DNA of 64,000 nucleotides from positions 1,240,001 through 1,304,000 of the forward strand of contig NZ_CP108055.1 in the NCBI RefSeq assembly GCF_036174265.1. The letters run 5' to 3'. Positions within the stretch are counted from its first letter, which is position 1; each line of letters opens with the position of its first letter. A program made the position numbers and the translations under genes. The notes below the pieces were generated by a model. The model saw only the letters and a program-made list of their open reading frames with translations. It was not told where the DNA came from and did no database searches. The stretch comes from Streptomyces sp. NBC_00285. Lineage in GTDB: Bacteria; Actinomycetota; Actinomycetes; Streptomycetales; Streptomycetaceae. Shown here one piece after another: positions 52,077 to 62,811 of this stretch.

Positions 52077-55000
52077 CGGTCGGTCACCTCGCTCTCGATC
52101 TCCTCGAAGTGCTGTTCAGGACCGGCGTCCTCGAAGTCGTCCGAGTCGTCGAACCCGAAGGTGTCTTCCAGCTCGGTGAGTTGGTCGAGGGTCAGGTCGA
52201 CCAGGGGGAAGTCGGACGGGCTGTACGTGGCGGCCGGGCCGTCCGCTGTGGCCGCGACGAGCGCGGTGAGCTCCTCGGTCCACAGCCGGGCCAGCTCCCG
52301 CACCTCGTCCTCGGTGAACACGCCCTCCGCGTACGAGAACGTGGCCTCCAGGCGCGGCGCGCCCTCCGCGCCCCGGGCCAGGGTGTCGATCTCCAGGGCG
52401 TGGCCGACCGGCACCGCCTCGGGCCCGGGGTCGAGCAGCCGGCCGCCGGCCGCGTCGTCCCCGGCGATCCGGCCCAGGTGGGCGAAGCGGACGTCGGGCC
52501 CGGGCAGCGTGGCCAGTTCGGGGCCGGCCTCGGGGTGGAGGTGCCGTAGCAGGCCCCAGCCGAGTCCGGCGGAGGGCACCGCCCGCAGTTGTTCCTTCAC
52601 CTGCTTGAGGGCCGCGGCCCCGGTGTCCGCGGCGAGGTCGAGCCGGACCGGGTACTGGGTGATGAACCAGCCGACGGTACGGGAGACGTCCACGGGCGCC
52701 GACAGGGCCTCGCGGCCGTGCCCCTCCAGATTCAGGAGGAGGGCCGTCCCGGTGCCGCGGTAGCGGACGGCCGCCCGGACCAGTGCGGTGAGCAGCACGG
52801 CGTCCGCTCCGCAGTGGAAGGCTTCGGGCAGGGTGACGAGCGCGTCCCGGGTCAGTCCGGCGTCCAGCTCGACGGTGACGCTGCCGCGCCGTGCGCCGAC
52901 CCCACGGCCGGCGGCCAGTCTCGCGTCCTCGGCACCGGCCAACTGGCTCTTCCACCAGTCCAGTTCGCCACTCGCCCGGTCCGCTTCGGCGGGCAGCAGC
53001 CGCGCCCACCGTACGAAGGAGGCCCCGGGCCTGGTTGCCGGCTCGGCAGCGCCCTCAAGCGCCCGCGCCAGCTCGGGCCCCAGCACGCGCCAGGACACCC
53101 CGTCGACGGCCAGGTGATGCACGATCAGGAGCAGCAGTCCGGGCTGCCCGGGTCCGGTGTCGAGCCAGACGGCCCGCAGCATCTCCCCCTGTTCCGGGTC
53201 CAGTTCGACGGTCCGGGCGAGGCACTCCGCGAGGTGCGCTGCGGCGCCGTCGTGGCTGGTCGCGCCGTTCCCCGCGCCCCTTCGGGACGCGGGCACCGCG
53301 ACCCGCTCGGTACGGACGGCAGCAGCGGGGCCCACCTCCAGCTCCCAGTCCGTGCCCTCGTCGTGCCGTATCAGACGCATCCGCAGCGCCGCATGCCGCT
53401 CGACGAGCCCCGCCACCGCCGCGCTGATGCGGTCGAAGCCGACGCCGTCCGGTACGGGGAACACCATGGACTGGGTGAACGTGCCGAGGGGAGCGCCCTG
53501 TTCGCGCCACCAGTGCATGATCGGGGTGAGCGGGAACCGGCCCTCGGGGAGGTCGGGGCCGGCGTCCGCCCCGACGGCGGCGGGGCGGGCCAAGGCGGCC
53601 AGCCGTGCGGGCGTGCGGGCGGTGAACACGTCTCTCGGGGCGAGCAGCAAGCCGGCCGCGGCCGCCCGGGCGGCGAGCTGGATGGCCATGATGCTGTCGC
53701 CGCCGAGCCGGAAGAAGTCGGCCGAGGCGTCGATGGCGGCCTGTTCGGTGCCGAGGACCTCGCCGTACAGCGCGCACAGAATCTGTTCGGCCGCGGAGGC
53801 GGCGCCTCGGTGGCCGGCGGGGCTCGCGGCGCGAGCGGCGGGCGCGGGCAGCGCGGTGCGGTCGATCTTGCCGTTCGACGTCAGGGGGAACGCGTCCAGC
53901 ACGACCACGTCGGCCGGGACCAGGGCGGCGGGCAGCCGTTCGGCCGCGTGGGCGAGCAGGTCGTCCGGTGCCGGCGTGCGGCCGGCGGCCGGGACGACGT
54001 ACCCGAGGAGTTGCGGCCGGCCCGCCCGTCCCTCGCGGACGAGGACCACCGACCGGTCGACACAGGGGTGTTCGGCGAGGACCGCCGCGATCTCGGCGGG
54101 TTCGACGCGCAGGCCGCGCAGCTTGATCTGGTCGTCGGTGCGGCCCAGGTGATGGGTGGTGCCGTCGTCGTCGCGCCAGGCCAGGTCGCCGGTGCGGTAC
54201 ATCCGGGTGCCGGGCGGGCCGTAGGGGTCGGCCACGAAGCGGTCGGCCGTCAGGGCCGGGCGGTGCAGGTAGCCGTGGGCCAGGGGGCCCGCGAGGTAGA
54301 GCTCGCCGCGGGTGCCCGGGGGCACCGGGCGCAGGCGTTCGTCGAGGAGGCGTACCCACGTGCCGGCGAGCGGGGTGCCGAGCGGCGGTGCGGCCGAGTC
54401 GGGCGTCAGCGGGCCACAGACCGTGACCGCCACCGTCGCCTCGGTCGGTCCGTACACGTTGTGGAAGCCGCGGCCGTCCACCGCCCAGCGGGCCACCAGC
54501 TCCGCCGGGCACGCCTCCGCCCCGACCGCGAGCACCCGCAGGTGCGGGTAGGCCCCGGCGGGCACGGTCGCCAGCACGGACGGTGTCGTCATGACCGCCG
54601 ACACCCGCCGTTCGGTCAGCACCCGCCCCAGGTCCTCGCCGACCAGCATCCCCTCCGGCGGCAGCACCAGTGTGCCGCCCGAGCCGAACGCCATGCACAG
54701 GTCGGCCACCGAGATGTCGAAGGTCGGGGTGCCGAGCTGGAGCACCCGGTCCCCGGCGCCCAGGGCGAGGCGGTCGGACAGGGCCGCGGCGAGCGCGGCC
54801 AGGCCGGAGTGCGGGACGACGACGCCCTTGGGGGTGCCTGTGGAGCCGGAGGTGTGGATGACGTAGGCGGGGGCGGACGGGTCCGGGTGGGGGGCGTTCA
54901 GGGGCTCGCCCGCGTAGGCCTCCGGGCCCAGGACCAGCGTCGGCGCCTGTGGGCACGTGAACGCCGGGTCGTCCGTGACGACCAGGGCCGGCCGTACGTC

Positions 55001-56821
55001 GGCCAGCGTGCGGCGCAGGCGTTCGGCCGGGTGCCCGGGGTCGAGCGGCAGATACGCGGCGCCGGTGCGCTGGATCGCCAGCGCGGTCACCGGCCAGTCG
55101 GTGCCGCGACCTCGCAGCAGGGCCACGATCCGACCGGGTCCGGCGCCGTGCTGGGCGAGGAGCCCGGCCAACCGGTCGACCCGGTCGACGAGTTGGGCGT
55201 ACGACAGGGTCCGCGCCCCCGTGTCGAGGGCGGGCGCGTCGGGCGTGCGGGCGGCCTGGCGGGCCACCAGGCCGGGCAGCGAGAGCGGTTCGACCGCGGC
55301 GGGGCCGGCCGAGGTGTCCAGGAGCCGGCGGCGCAGGCGGGCCGGCACGATGTCGAGGTCGGCGACGCGCAGCGCCGGGTCGGCCGTGATCTGCTGCAGG
55401 AGTTCGACGTAGCACTCCGCCCAGCGCTGGACCGCGTCGGGCGAGAACGTGTCGGTACGGACCTCGAAGCTGCCGATCATCGTGTCGCCGTTGTCCTTCA
55501 CCACGCCGACGAGGTCGTGCTCGCCGCCGGTGTGGATGCGCTCCGGCTCGGCGAACTCCCGTACCGCGGACACGCTCGGCTGCTGCGTCAGGTGCATGAA
55601 CACCCACTGGAAGAGCGGGGAGCGGCCGAGACTGCGTTCGGGGGCGGTGGCCGCGACGATCCGTCCGACCGGCAGGTCGGCGTTGGCGACGAGGTCGGGG
55701 AAGTCGGCGGCGAACACGGCGAGCAGGTCGGCGAAGGTGTCCTCGGGGCGCACCCGCCAGCGGGTGGGCACGGCGTTCATGACGTAACCGATGACCTGCT
55801 CCAGGCCCTTGGCGGAGCGGTTGGCGACGGGTGTGCCGAGCACCATGTCCTCGGCTCCGGTGACCCGGTGGGCGAGGACCGCGAACGCGGCCATCAGCAC
55901 GCCGTAGACGGTGGTGCCCGAGCGGCGGGCCAGGGCGCGGACCGCGGCCGCGGTGGGCGCGTCGAGGTCGAAGCCGATGTGGACGATCTCGTCGGGGTCG
56001 CGGTCCGGGTCGTCGGCGGTGGACCCGTGGCCGGGGGCGGTCAGCGGGCCGGGGAGGTCGGCGAGGTAGCGGCGCCAGAAGGCGAGGCGTTCGGCGAAGA
56101 CGCCGGCCTCCTCCAGCTCGCCCTGCCAGGCGGAGAAGTCGGCGTACTGCACGGCCGGCCGGGACAGACGTGGCTTCGTGCCCTCGCGGATCGCCCGGTA
56201 GGCCTCGGCGAACTCGCTCTGCAGTACGTCGAAGGACCACCAGTCGCCGATGACGTGGTGCATGCTCAGCATCAGCGTCGTGCGCCGCTCGTCGACGCGC
56301 ACGAAACGCGCGCGCAGCAGCCGGTCGCCGCCGAGCTGGAAGGGGCGGCGGCGGAAGGTGTCGAAGGCCTGGTGGACGCTGGTGCCGGTGCCCCGCAGGT
56401 CGTCGTGTTCCAGGGCGAAGGGGCCGAAGTCCGGGAAGTCGACGTGCAGTTCGCCGTCGCCGGTGTCTGTCACGCGGGTGCGCAGGATGTCGTGGTGCTG
56501 CTGGATGAGGGTGAGGGCGGCCTCCAGGTGGGCCGGGTCCACCGGTTCGTCGAAGTGGTAGGCGCAGCACAGGTTGAGGGCCGGGGTGCCGGGATACAGC
56601 GACTCGTACACCCACAGGTCCTGCTGCGCGGGACTGAGCCGCACGGGCCGGGCGGGGTCCCGGGGCGGTACGACGGCGGGGATGTCCCGCACCCGCCCGC
56701 TCTGCACCATCCGCCGCAGCAGCTGGACGCGCTGCTCGCCGCCGAGGGCGCTGAAGCGGTCGGCGAGGGAGGCCGCGGGGCGGGCGGTTCGCTGCGGGCC
56801 CGGGGAGGGAGGGGCGGTCAT
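52073..56821 (-). CDS. Nonribosomal peptide synthetase, C-A-T-E
   Basis: A 1582-residue module. C domain motif HHVIGDWWS (188-196). A domain from about 500, with HTSGSTGTPKG (656-666) and a tentative pocket DIAMAGVVAK. Carrier GGDS with Ser-1043. The C-terminal epimerisation domain has HHLAVDGVSW (1235-1244) and NLEGHGRE, and ends in an acidic tail EDTFGFDDSDDFEDAG like a communication (COM) donor. It thus installs a D-residue and passes it to the DCL module downstream. Residues 1180-1191 (RRGAGNGATSHD) are encoded by the 35-bp repeat, an in-frame insertion into an E-domain loop. The ATG overlaps the upstream monooxygenase stop by 4 bp. Confidence 0.96.
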   Translation of the reverse strand: MTAPPSPGPQRTARPAASLADRFSALGGEQRVQLLRRMVQSGRVRDIPAVVPPRDPARPVRLSPAQQDLWVYESLYPGTPALNLCCAYHFDEPVDPAHLEAALTLIQQHHDILRTRVTDTGDGELHVDFPDFGPFALEHDDLRGTGTSVHQAFDTFRRRPFQLGGDRLLRARFVRVDERRTTLMLSMHHVIGDWWSFDVLQSEFAEAYRAIREGTKPRLSRPAVQYADFSAWQGELEEAGVFAERLAFWRRYLADLPGPLTAPGHGSTADDPDRDPDEIVHIGFDLDAPTAAAVRALARRSGTTVYGVLMAAFAVLAHRVTGAEDMVLGTPVANRSAKGLEQVIGYVMNAVPTRWRVRPEDTFADLLAVFAADFPDLVANADLPVGRIVAATAPERSLGRSPLFQWVFMHLTQQPSVSAVREFAEPERIHTGGEHDLVGVVKDNGDTMIGSFEVRTDTFSPDAVQRWAECYVELLQQITADPALRVADLDIVPARLRRRLLDTSAGPAAVEPLSLPGLVARQAARTPDAPALDTGARTLSYAQLVDRVDRLAGLLAQHGAGPGRIVALLRGRGTDWPVTALAIQRTGAAYLPLDPGHPAERLRRTLADVRPALVVTDDPAFTCPQAPTLVLGPEAYAGEPLNAPHPDPSAPAYVIHTSGSTGTPKGVVVPHSGLAALAAALSDRLALGAGDRVLQLGTPTFDISVADLCMAFGSGGTLVLPPEGMLVGEDLGRVLTERRVSAVMTTPSVLATVPAGAYPHLRVLAVGAEACPAELVARWAVDGRGFHNVYGPTEATVAVTVCGPLTPDSAAPPLGTPLAGTWVRLLDERLRPVPPGTRGELYLAGPLAHGYLHRPALTADRFVADPYGPPGTRMYRTGDLAWRDDDGTTHHLGRTDDQIKLRGLRVEPAEIAAVLAEHPCVDRSVVLVREGRAGRPQLLGYVVPAAGRTPAPDDLLAHAAERLPAALVPADVVVLDAFPLTSNGKIDRTALPAPAARAASPAGHRGAASAAEQILCALYGEVLGTEQAAIDASADFFRLGGDSIMAIQLAARAAAAGLLLAPRDVFTARTPARLAALARPAAVGADAGPDLPEGRFPLTPIMHWWREQGAPLGTFTQSMVFPVPDGVGFDRISAAVAGLVERHAALRMRLIRHDEGTDWELEVGPAAAVRTERVAVPASRRGAGNGATSHDGAAAHLAECLARTVELDPEQGEMLRAVWLDTGPGQPGLLLLIVHHLAVDGVSWRVLGPELARALEGAAEPATRPGASFVRWARLLPAEADRASGELDWWKSQLAGAEDARLAAGRGVGARRGSVTVELDAGLTRDALVTLPEAFHCGADAVLLTALVRAAVRYRGTGTALLLNLEGHGREALSAPVDVSRTVGWFITQYPVRLDLAADTGAAALKQVKEQLRAVPSAGLGWGLLRHLHPEAGPELATLPGPDVRFAHLGRIAGDDAAGGRLLDPGPEAVPVGHALEIDTLARGAEGAPRLEATFSYAEGVFTEDEVRELARLWTEELTALVAATADGPAATYSPSDFPLVDLTLDQLTELEDTFGFDDSDDFEDAGPEQHFEEIESEVTDR
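53249..53283. repeat. 35-bp repeat, copy 2 (in frame inside NRPS epimerisation domain)
   Basis: Exact match to 40739-40773. On the minus strand it codes residues about 1180-1191 of the C-A-T-E synthetase, in the loop before AAAHLAECLARTVELDP. The reading frame is kept. In ordinary E domains I expect no such Gly/Arg/Asn-rich segment at this place. Confidence 0.9.
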
Positions 56822-57870
56822 GACAGGGTCTCTTTCAGTTCGGCCAGCCGGTTGAGGCTCGTGAGGACGTCGTCGGTTCCCAGGCCGAAGTCGACGAAGC
56901 AGGCGACCTCGTCGATTCCCAGCTCCGCCAGATCGGCGAGCATCTTGGCGCAGTGCCCGGGCGAGCCCAGCAGGCTGCCCCAGCTCAGATAGCGCTCGAA
57001 CGCGAACTCCGCGAGCATCGCCGTCTTCTCCTCGGTGAGTGCGGCGGTGCCCGCGTCGGCGGTGCGGTTGGCGGCGGTCTGCCGCAGATAGGAGGTCAGG
57101 TAGGTCTTCAGCGGGGCGGCGGCGAGCCGCCGTACTTCCGCGTCGTCGGCACCGACGTAGGTGTGTGCCATGAGCGTGACCCGGCCGTGTGCGTCGGTGC
57201 CCCGCTGGTCGGGGGCGGCCGCGCAGGCGGTGCGGTAGCGGGCGATCCGGTCGGCGAGGTCGTCCCTGCTCTGGCCGACGGTCGCGCCGAGCACCCCGCA
57301 GCGCAGCCGCCCTGCCGCCTCCCAGGTCTCCGGGTTGCCGGAGGTGGTGATCCACAACGGCAGGGTGTCCTGCACCGGACGCGGCTGCGGCAGCACGCTC
57401 ACCGGATTGCCGGTGCCGTCGGGGAACTCGGCGCTCTCCCCCGCCCACAGCGACCGCAGGAGCGGGACGGTGTCCAGGGTGCGGGCGCGGCGGTCGGCGT
57501 AGTTGCCGGGGGCGAGGGCGAAGTCGGCGGAGTGCCAGCCGGTGGCGACGGACAGGCCCACCCGGCCGTGCGAAAGGTTGTCGACGACCGCCCAGTCCTC
57601 CGCCACCTTCAGCGGGTGGTGCAGCGGCAGTACGACGCTGCCGGCGCGGATCCCGATCCGCTCGGTGGCGACGGCGAGTGCCGCGCCGAGCACCGGGGGG
57701 CTCGGGAAGACCTGCCCGACCTGCTGGAAGTGGCGTTCCGGCGTCCATATGGCATGGAAACCGAGGCGGTCGGCGGCGCGGGCGACGGTGAGGATGTCCT
57801 CGTAGGCGCGCTCGTGCCGGGTCTGCGCGGCGGTGCTGTCGGCACCGAAGAACATCACGCTGAGGTCCAC
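56818..57870 (-). CDS. Luciferase-like flavin monooxygenase of natural-product type
   Basis: A 350-residue LLM-class oxidoreductase. The GTG at 57870 follows AGGAGGACAGGCA. It opens [20 protein letters not shown] and has [21 protein letters not shown], then [21 protein letters not shown], features of the MupA/Atu3640-type group found within NRPS and PKS clusters. It uses reduced FMN and oxygen to hydroxylate a carrier-bound intermediate. It needs an external flavin reductase. It overlaps both neighbours (16 bp with NRPS A-T-C-T and 4 bp with C-A-T-E) and so is coupled. The acted-on residue is probably that of the adjacent A-T-C-T protein; this is inference. Confidence 0.94.
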   Translation of the reverse strand: MDLSVMFFGADSTAAQTRHERAYEDILTVARAADRLGFHAIWTPERHFQQVGQVFPSPPVLGAALAVATERIGIRAGSVVLPLHHPLKVAEDWAVVDNLSHGRVGLSVATGWHSADFALAPGNYADRRARTLDTVPLLRSLWAGESAEFPDGTGNPVSVLPQPRPVQDTLPLWITTSGNPETWEAAGRLRCGVLGATVGQSRDDLADRIARYRTACAAAPDQRGTDAHGRVTLMAHTYVGADDAEVRRLAAAPLKTYLTSYLRQTAANRTADAGTAALTEEKTAMLAEFAFERYLSWGSLLGSPGHCAKMLADLAELGIDEVACFVDFGLGTDDVLTSLNRLAELKETLS

Positions 57871-60800
57871 TGCCTGTCCTCCTGCTTCCTGTTGCTGCGG
57901 TCGGTTGTGGTGGCGGTCGTCCGGGGTGCCCGGTCGGGCGGGCGCGGCACGCGTGGCCGGCGGGGGATGAGGGTCATGGCGGGCTGGGGGCGGGCCGCGG
58001 CCTGTTCGAGGTCGACGGCGAGGGTGGCGACGGTCGGGTTGGCGAAGAGCTGGGACGCGGTCACGGGACGGTCGGGGGTGCTGAGGCGGGCGGTGACCCG
58101 CACCGCGCGCAGCGAGTTGCCGCCGAGGCCGAAGAAGTCGTCGTGGCGGCCCACTCGGGACAGGCCGAGGACGTCGCACCAGGCGGCGGCGATACGTGCT
58201 TCCAGGGGGGTGCCGGGGTGCTCGGGCGCGAGGGCGGGGGCCGGCGCGGCGAGGCGGTCGCCGTCGTCGGCCCGGCGGGGTGGCTCGGGCAGGGCAAGTG
58301 CGGACAGGCGCGCCTCCGGGTCGGCCGCGGCGGTCTCGAGCGCCCGCGGAAGTGCCTCTGCCAGCCAGGTGACGAAGGACTCCTCCAGCGAGTCGGTCCG
58401 GTACTCGAAGGTGAGGGTGAGGCCGCCGGGGGTACCGTCCGCTGCGGTCGTCTCCAGGACGTCGACGAGGAGTTCGAACCGTGCCGACCCCGTGCGCACC
58501 AGCTCGACGCCGCTGTCGGCGCCGGGCAGCGTCACCTCGGCGCGGGCGTTGTTCTGCAGCGCGAGGACCACCTCTGTGAACGGCTGCCGCCCCGGCCTGC
58601 GGGCGGGGTTGAGCACGCCGACGACGTCCTCGAACGGCACGTCCTGGTGGGCGAAGGCGCCGAGGTCGGTGTCCCGGACCCGGGCCAGCAGCTCGGCCGC
58701 GGTGGGGTCGCCGGACGCGTCGGTGCGCAGGACCAGCAAGTTGACGAAGAACCCGACGACGTCCGCGACCTCGCTCTCGGCCGCCCGCGCGGCCACGGGC
58801 GTGCCCACCGCCGTGTCGGCCTCTGTCCCGGCCCGCAGCAGCGCGGTGACCAGCGCCGCGTGCAGGGCCATGAAGAGGGTGGCCCCCTGGGCCCGGGCCG
58901 CTTCGACGAGCCGTGCGTGCGCCGCCGGGTCCAGCAGCCGTACGACGACACCGGCGTCCGGACCGGGCACCGCGGGCCGCTCCGGGCGGCGCGGGAGCAG
59001 CGGGCCGCCGGCGGGCAGGGCGGCCAGCTTCTCGCTCCAGTAGGCGAGTTGGCGGGCGGCCGGGGAGTCGGGGTCGGCCGCGGAGCCGAGCCGGTCGAGT
59101 CGGCGGCGGGCGTGTTCGGCGTAGGGGACGGTGAGCGGGCCGAGGCGCACGGGTCCGCCCCGCACCCGGGCGGCGTAGGCCTGGGACAGGTCGCGGAACA
59201 GTGGCAGCAGCGACCAGCCGTCACCGGCGATGTGGTGGACCAGCACGAGCAGCGCGTGCTCGTCCGGCCGCTCCTTCAGGGTGAACAGCACGGCCCGGCA
59301 AGGCAGTTCGGCACGTAGGTCGAAGCGCCACCCGGCCTCCTCCGCCAGCCGATCGTCCAACTCCCCGGCTGAGACGTGCAGATGGGCGAACGGCGGGCGC
59401 GCCGCGGTGCCGCGCACCACCCGTCGTACGGGTACGCCGTCGGCCTCCTCGAAGAGCGTGCGCAGGACGTCGTGCCGGTCGGCCACGTCGGCGAGGGCGC
59501 CCGCCAGCGCGGCCGGGTCGACCGCTCCGCGCAGCCGCACCAGCATCGGCAGGTTGTAGGCGGCGCCCGCACCGGTCCGGTCCAGGAACCACAGGCGTTG
59601 CTGGGCGTCCGAGACGGGCAGGGGGCCCGACGCGGCGGCGGGGACGGGCAGGCTCACGGCGGCGGGGGCGCGGTCGGCGAAAGGGGCGAGGAGTACGGGG
59701 GTGGGCGCCTCGAAGAGCGTCCGGATGTCGAGCTCGACGCCGAGCACCGAGCGGATACGGCCCATCAGGCGGGCGGCGAGGAGGGAGTTGCCGCGCAGGC
59801 GGAAGAAGTCGTCGTCGGGGGCGACCGGGGTCGCCAGGACCTGGGAGAACAGTTCGCAGAGGGTGCCCACGGTGCCGTCGGCCGCGGTGCCGGTCCGCGC
59901 GGGGGCGAGGTCCGGCTTCGGCAGGGCCGCCCGGTCCAGCTTCCCGCTGGGTGTGAGCGGCAGTGCGTCCAGGGCCACGAAGGCGGCCGGCACCAGGTGG
60001 TCGGCGAGGATGCCACGGGCGTAGACGTGCAACTCCTCGGCGGTGGGCGCCTGTTCGCGACCGCCGCGTGGGACGACGTACGCGGTGAGCTGCCGGTCGC
60101 CGGCCGGGTGGGCGTGGGCGACGACGGCCGCGCGGTCGAGGGCGGGGTGGCCGGCCAGGACGGTCTCCACCTCCGCGGGCTCCACCCGGAAACCGCGGAT
60201 CTTCACCTGGCTGTCGGCGCGGCCCAGGTACTCCAGGACATCGTCCGGGCGGCGCCGGACCAGGTCTCCGGTGCGGTACAGGCGCTCGCCGAAGGGGGCG
60301 GCGACGAAACGTTCGGCGGTGAGGGCGGGTTGTCCGACGTAGTCCCGGGCGAGGCCCGTGCCGGCCGCGTACAGCTCACCGGTGGTGCCGTCCGGGACCG
60401 GCCGCAGCCGCTCGTCGAGGACGTACAGGCGTTTCCCGGCGAGCGGGCGGCCGATCGGCAGCGGGCCGCCGGTGCGCAGGTCCTCGGGGACGACCGGGTG
60501 GACGGTGAGGAAGACCATGCACTCGACGGGTCCGTAGCCGTTGCTCAGCCGGAGCCCCGGACGGCGTTCGAGGGCGCGGGCGACATGTGGGGGCGACAAC
60601 GCCTCGCCGCCCACGAGGAGTTCGCTCAGGCCGGCGAGGGCGTCGGGGTACTCGTCGACGACGACGTTGAAGAGGGACGCCGACAGGTACAGGGACGTGA
60701 TGCCGTGCTCGGCTATCAGGCGTGCCATCACAAGGGGTTCGGGGCGGCCCGCCGGATGCAGCACGCAGGTGCCGCCGCCCGTCAGCGGGCCCCACAGTTC

Positions 60801-61388
60801 CAGCGCGAAGGCGTCCCAGGACAGGGGCGCGCACTGCAGCCAGACGGCGCCCGGGCCGAAGGAGGCGAAGTCCTGGCCGGTGAGAGTCGCCGTGACGGCC
60901 TCGTGCGGGGCGGCGATGCCCTTGGGCCGGCCGGTCGAGCCGGAGGTGAACATCACGCAGGCGGGGTCGGTGGGGCGTACGGGCACCGCGCCGTGGGACA
61001 GCGGGGGTGCCGTCCCGGCGTCCTCGGGGTGGACCACGGGGGCTTCGACGCCGGTGAGGTGCCGGCCGCGGGGTGCGACCACGGCGGTGACGGCCGCGTC
61101 CGCCGCCATCGCGCGAAGGCGTGCCTTCGGAAAGGCGGGGTCGAGGATCAGGTAGGCGGCACCGGCCTTGAGGACGCCGAGGACGGTCACGACCAGGTCG
61201 GCCGACCGCTCCAGGTACACGCCGACCGTGTCGCCGTGCCGTACGCCGTGCCGGGCGAGCAGGGCGGCCGACCGGGCGGCGCACGCGTCGAGTTCGGCGT
61301 AGGTCAGGCGGTCGTCGCCGTCGATCAGCGCGAGGGCGTCGGGCGCCGACCGGGCCTGTTCCTCCAGGAGTTCATGCACGCACTCCAT
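57855..61388 (-). CDS. Nonribosomal peptide synthetase, A-T-C-T
   Basis: A 1177-residue protein beginning directly with an adenylation domain, so it probably starts the chain: A3 [11 protein letters not shown] (147-157), LTPSGKLDR (478-486) with the catalytic Lys-483, and tentative pocket DALYLGGVFK. Carrier 1 shows LRGNSL (531-536, an Arg replacing the usual first Gly; Ser-535 present). The condensation domain has HHIAGDGWS (718-726). Carrier 2 is GLGGNS with Ser-1092. No second A domain follows the C, so carrier 2 must be loaded in trans. The tail [15 protein letters not shown] is low complexity. The ATG has GGAAGGGGC and overlaps the MFS stop by 17 bp. Confidence 0.95.
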   Translation of the reverse strand: MECVHELLEEQARSAPDALALIDGDDRLTYAELDACAARSAALLARHGVRHGDTVGVYLERSADLVVTVLGVLKAGAAYLILDPAFPKARLRAMAADAAVTAVVAPRGRHLTGVEAPVVHPEDAGTAPPLSHGAVPVRPTDPACVMFTSGSTGRPKGIAAPHEAVTATLTGQDFASFGPGAVWLQCAPLSWDAFALELWGPLTGGGTCVLHPAGRPEPLVMARLIAEHGITSLYLSASLFNVVVDEYPDALAGLSELLVGGEALSPPHVARALERRPGLRLSNGYGPVECMVFLTVHPVVPEDLRTGGPLPIGRPLAGKRLYVLDERLRPVPDGTTGELYAAGTGLARDYVGQPALTAERFVAAPFGERLYRTGDLVRRRPDDVLEYLGRADSQVKIRGFRVEPAEVETVLAGHPALDRAAVVAHAHPAGDRQLTAYVVPRGGREQAPTAEELHVYARGILADHLVPAAFVALDALPLTPSGKLDRAALPKPDLAPARTGTAADGTVGTLCELFSQVLATPVAPDDDFFRLRGNSLLAARLMGRIRSVLGVELDIRTLFEAPTPVLLAPFADRAPAAVSLPVPAAASGPLPVSDAQQRLWFLDRTGAGAAYNLPMLVRLRGAVDPAALAGALADVADRHDVLRTLFEEADGVPVRRVVRGTAARPPFAHLHVSAGELDDRLAEEAGWRFDLRAELPCRAVLFTLKERPDEHALLVLVHHIAGDGWSLLPLFRDLSQAYAARVRGGPVRLGPLTVPYAEHARRRLDRLGSAADPDSPAARQLAYWSEKLAALPAGGPLLPRRPERPAVPGPDAGVVVRLLDPAAHARLVEAARAQGATLFMALHAALVTALLRAGTEADTAVGTPVAARAAESEVADVVGFFVNLLVLRTDASGDPTAAELLARVRDTDLGAFAHQDVPFEDVVGVLNPARRPGRQPFTEVVLALQNNARAEVTLPGADSGVELVRTGSARFELLVDVLETTAADGTPGGLTLTFEYRTDSLEESFVTWLAEALPRALETAAADPEARLSALALPEPPRRADDGDRLAAPAPALAPEHPGTPLEARIAAAWCDVLGLSRVGRHDDFFGLGGNSLRAVRVTARLSTPDRPVTASQLFANPTVATLAVDLEQAAARPQPAMTLIPRRPRVPRPPDRAPRTTATTTDRSNRKQEDRQWTSA

Positions 61389-62811
61389 CCCGGGCCCCTT
61401 CCTGGGATTCGGCGGCTTCGGCGGCCTCGGTGCGGTCGTCCGCTTCCTGGGCTTCCGCGGCCTCGGTCCGGTCGTCCACGTCCGCCAGCACCAGGTCGAT
61501 CTCCCGGATGTTCCGGCTGGCCAGCCCCCACAGCGAGACCCCGATCCCGGCCAGGCCGGCGAGGAGGAACATCCCCGCCATACCGCTGCCGGGACGGTCG
61601 CCGAAGAGCGGGCCGAGGACAGTGAACAGGCCCGTGCCGTGGGCGGCCTGCGGTTCGAAGACGTGGTCGGCGAGCGGGCCGGAGAGGGCGGTGGCGAACG
61701 GGACGGAGATGTAGCCGAGGAACATCACCGCGCCGAAGACCCGGCCCTGCCACTCCTGCGGGACCTTGGTCTGCACGATGGCGTGCATCTGGGAGTTGAC
61801 GACCGTCATCAGCAGGGCGCCGATCAGCACGGCGATCGACCAGCCGACCACCCCGTCGGCGAACGCCATGCCCACCAGCGCGGACAGGCACATCCCGATG
61901 ATCCCGAGCATCATCGAGCGCCCCCGGTTCTTCGGGCCGCCCCACGCGGCCATCAGCACCCCGCCGGCGACTCCGCCGACGCCGATCGCGCTGTTGACCG
62001 CGGCGAGCGCGGCGCTGTCGGCCCGCAGCAGCACCATGGGCTGGATGAGGGCGAAGCCGAAGACCATGACGAGGTTGACGACACAGAAGTTGACGATCAG
62101 GTCCCTGAGACCGGGGGTGCGGAACAGATAGCGCAGGCCCTCCCCGGACTCCGCGGTGATCCTGCGGCGCGGCCCGGCGCCGGGGCCTGTCCGGGGCGGC
62201 GCGGGCCGGTCGCCGGTCAGCCGCACCACGCGTACGCCGATCAGGGCGACGGCGTAGCTCACCAGGTCCACCAGGAGCGTCGGGCCTATCCCGAAGAGGG
62301 CGAGCATGATGCCGCCCAGGGCGGGGCCGCCGATGCTCGCCGCGCTCTTGGCGCCGGCCAGCAGCCCGTTGGCGCGGCCGAGCTGGTCCTTGCGCACGAG
62401 CAGCGGGACGGCCGAGGAGAGCGCCGGGAACTGGAAGGCCGCGCAGGCGCCGAGCAGCGCGGTGGCCACGTAGATCTGCCAGGAGTGGAGCAGTCCGAGG
62501 TAGTGGAGCAGTGCCAGGCAGCCCACGACCAGGAGTCCGCCGGCGTCGGCCAGTTGCAGCGCGGACCGCTTGCGCATGCGGTCGACGATTGCGCCCGCAA
62601 CGGGGCTGAGGATCGCCTGTGGGAGCAGTGCGCACAGCGACAGGGCGGTGACCGCACTCGCCCGCTGCCCGGTGGACCAGACGTCCACGACGAAGGCGAA
62701 CCTCACTGCCGCACTGCCGACGAGCGAGACGGCCTGACCCGACCACACCAGCATGAGTGGCCCCAGGCCGGTGAAACGGCCAGGGGTCGATTCGGTTGGA
62801 GTTGCTGTCAC
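61372..62811 (-). CDS. MFS transporter (probable product exporter)
   Basis: A 479-residue membrane protein with twelve predicted helices and no signal. The GTG at 62811 gives [20 protein letters not shown] after GGGGGCAG. It has the tetracycline/enterobactin-exporter-like arrangement of MFS proteins in NRPS clusters ([20 protein letters not shown] as the loop 2-3 motif, [16 protein letters not shown] late). The C-terminus is an acidic tail containing DDRTEAAEA twice. It is the first gene of the operon and likely exports the peptide, giving self-resistance. Confidence 0.94.
   Translation of the reverse strand: MTATPTESTPGRFTGLGPLMLVWSGQAVSLVGSAAVRFAFVVDVWSTGQRASAVTALSLCALLPQAILSPVAGAIVDRMRKRSALQLADAGGLLVVGCLALLHYLGLLHSWQIYVATALLGACAAFQFPALSSAVPLLVRKDQLGRANGLLAGAKSAASIGGPALGGIMLALFGIGPTLLVDLVSYAVALIGVRVVRLTGDRPAPPRTGPGAGPRRRITAESGEGLRYLFRTPGLRDLIVNFCVVNLVMVFGFALIQPMVLLRADSAALAAVNSAIGVGGVAGGVLMAAWGGPKNRGRSMMLGIIGMCLSALVGMAFADGVVGWSIAVLIGALLMTVVNSQMHAIVQTKVPQEWQGRVFGAVMFLGYISVPFATALSGPLADHVFEPQAAHGTGLFTVLGPLFGDRPGSGMAGMFLLAGLAGIGVSLWGLASRNIREIDLVLADVDDRTEAAEAQEADDRTEAAEAAESQEGARDGVRA

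Noticed and set aside
44808..52763. Very long rightward reading frame (about 2650 codons) opposite the NRPS genes
   Set aside because: It is the antisense shadow of high-GC NRPS genes: composition is Gly/Arg/Val/Gln-rich with no domain, while the minus strand shows complete C, A, T and TE motifs.
52589..56992. Second long rightward frame opposite the C-A-T-E synthetase
   Set aside because: Same antisense artefact; the opposite strand has full catalytic motifs and codon bias.
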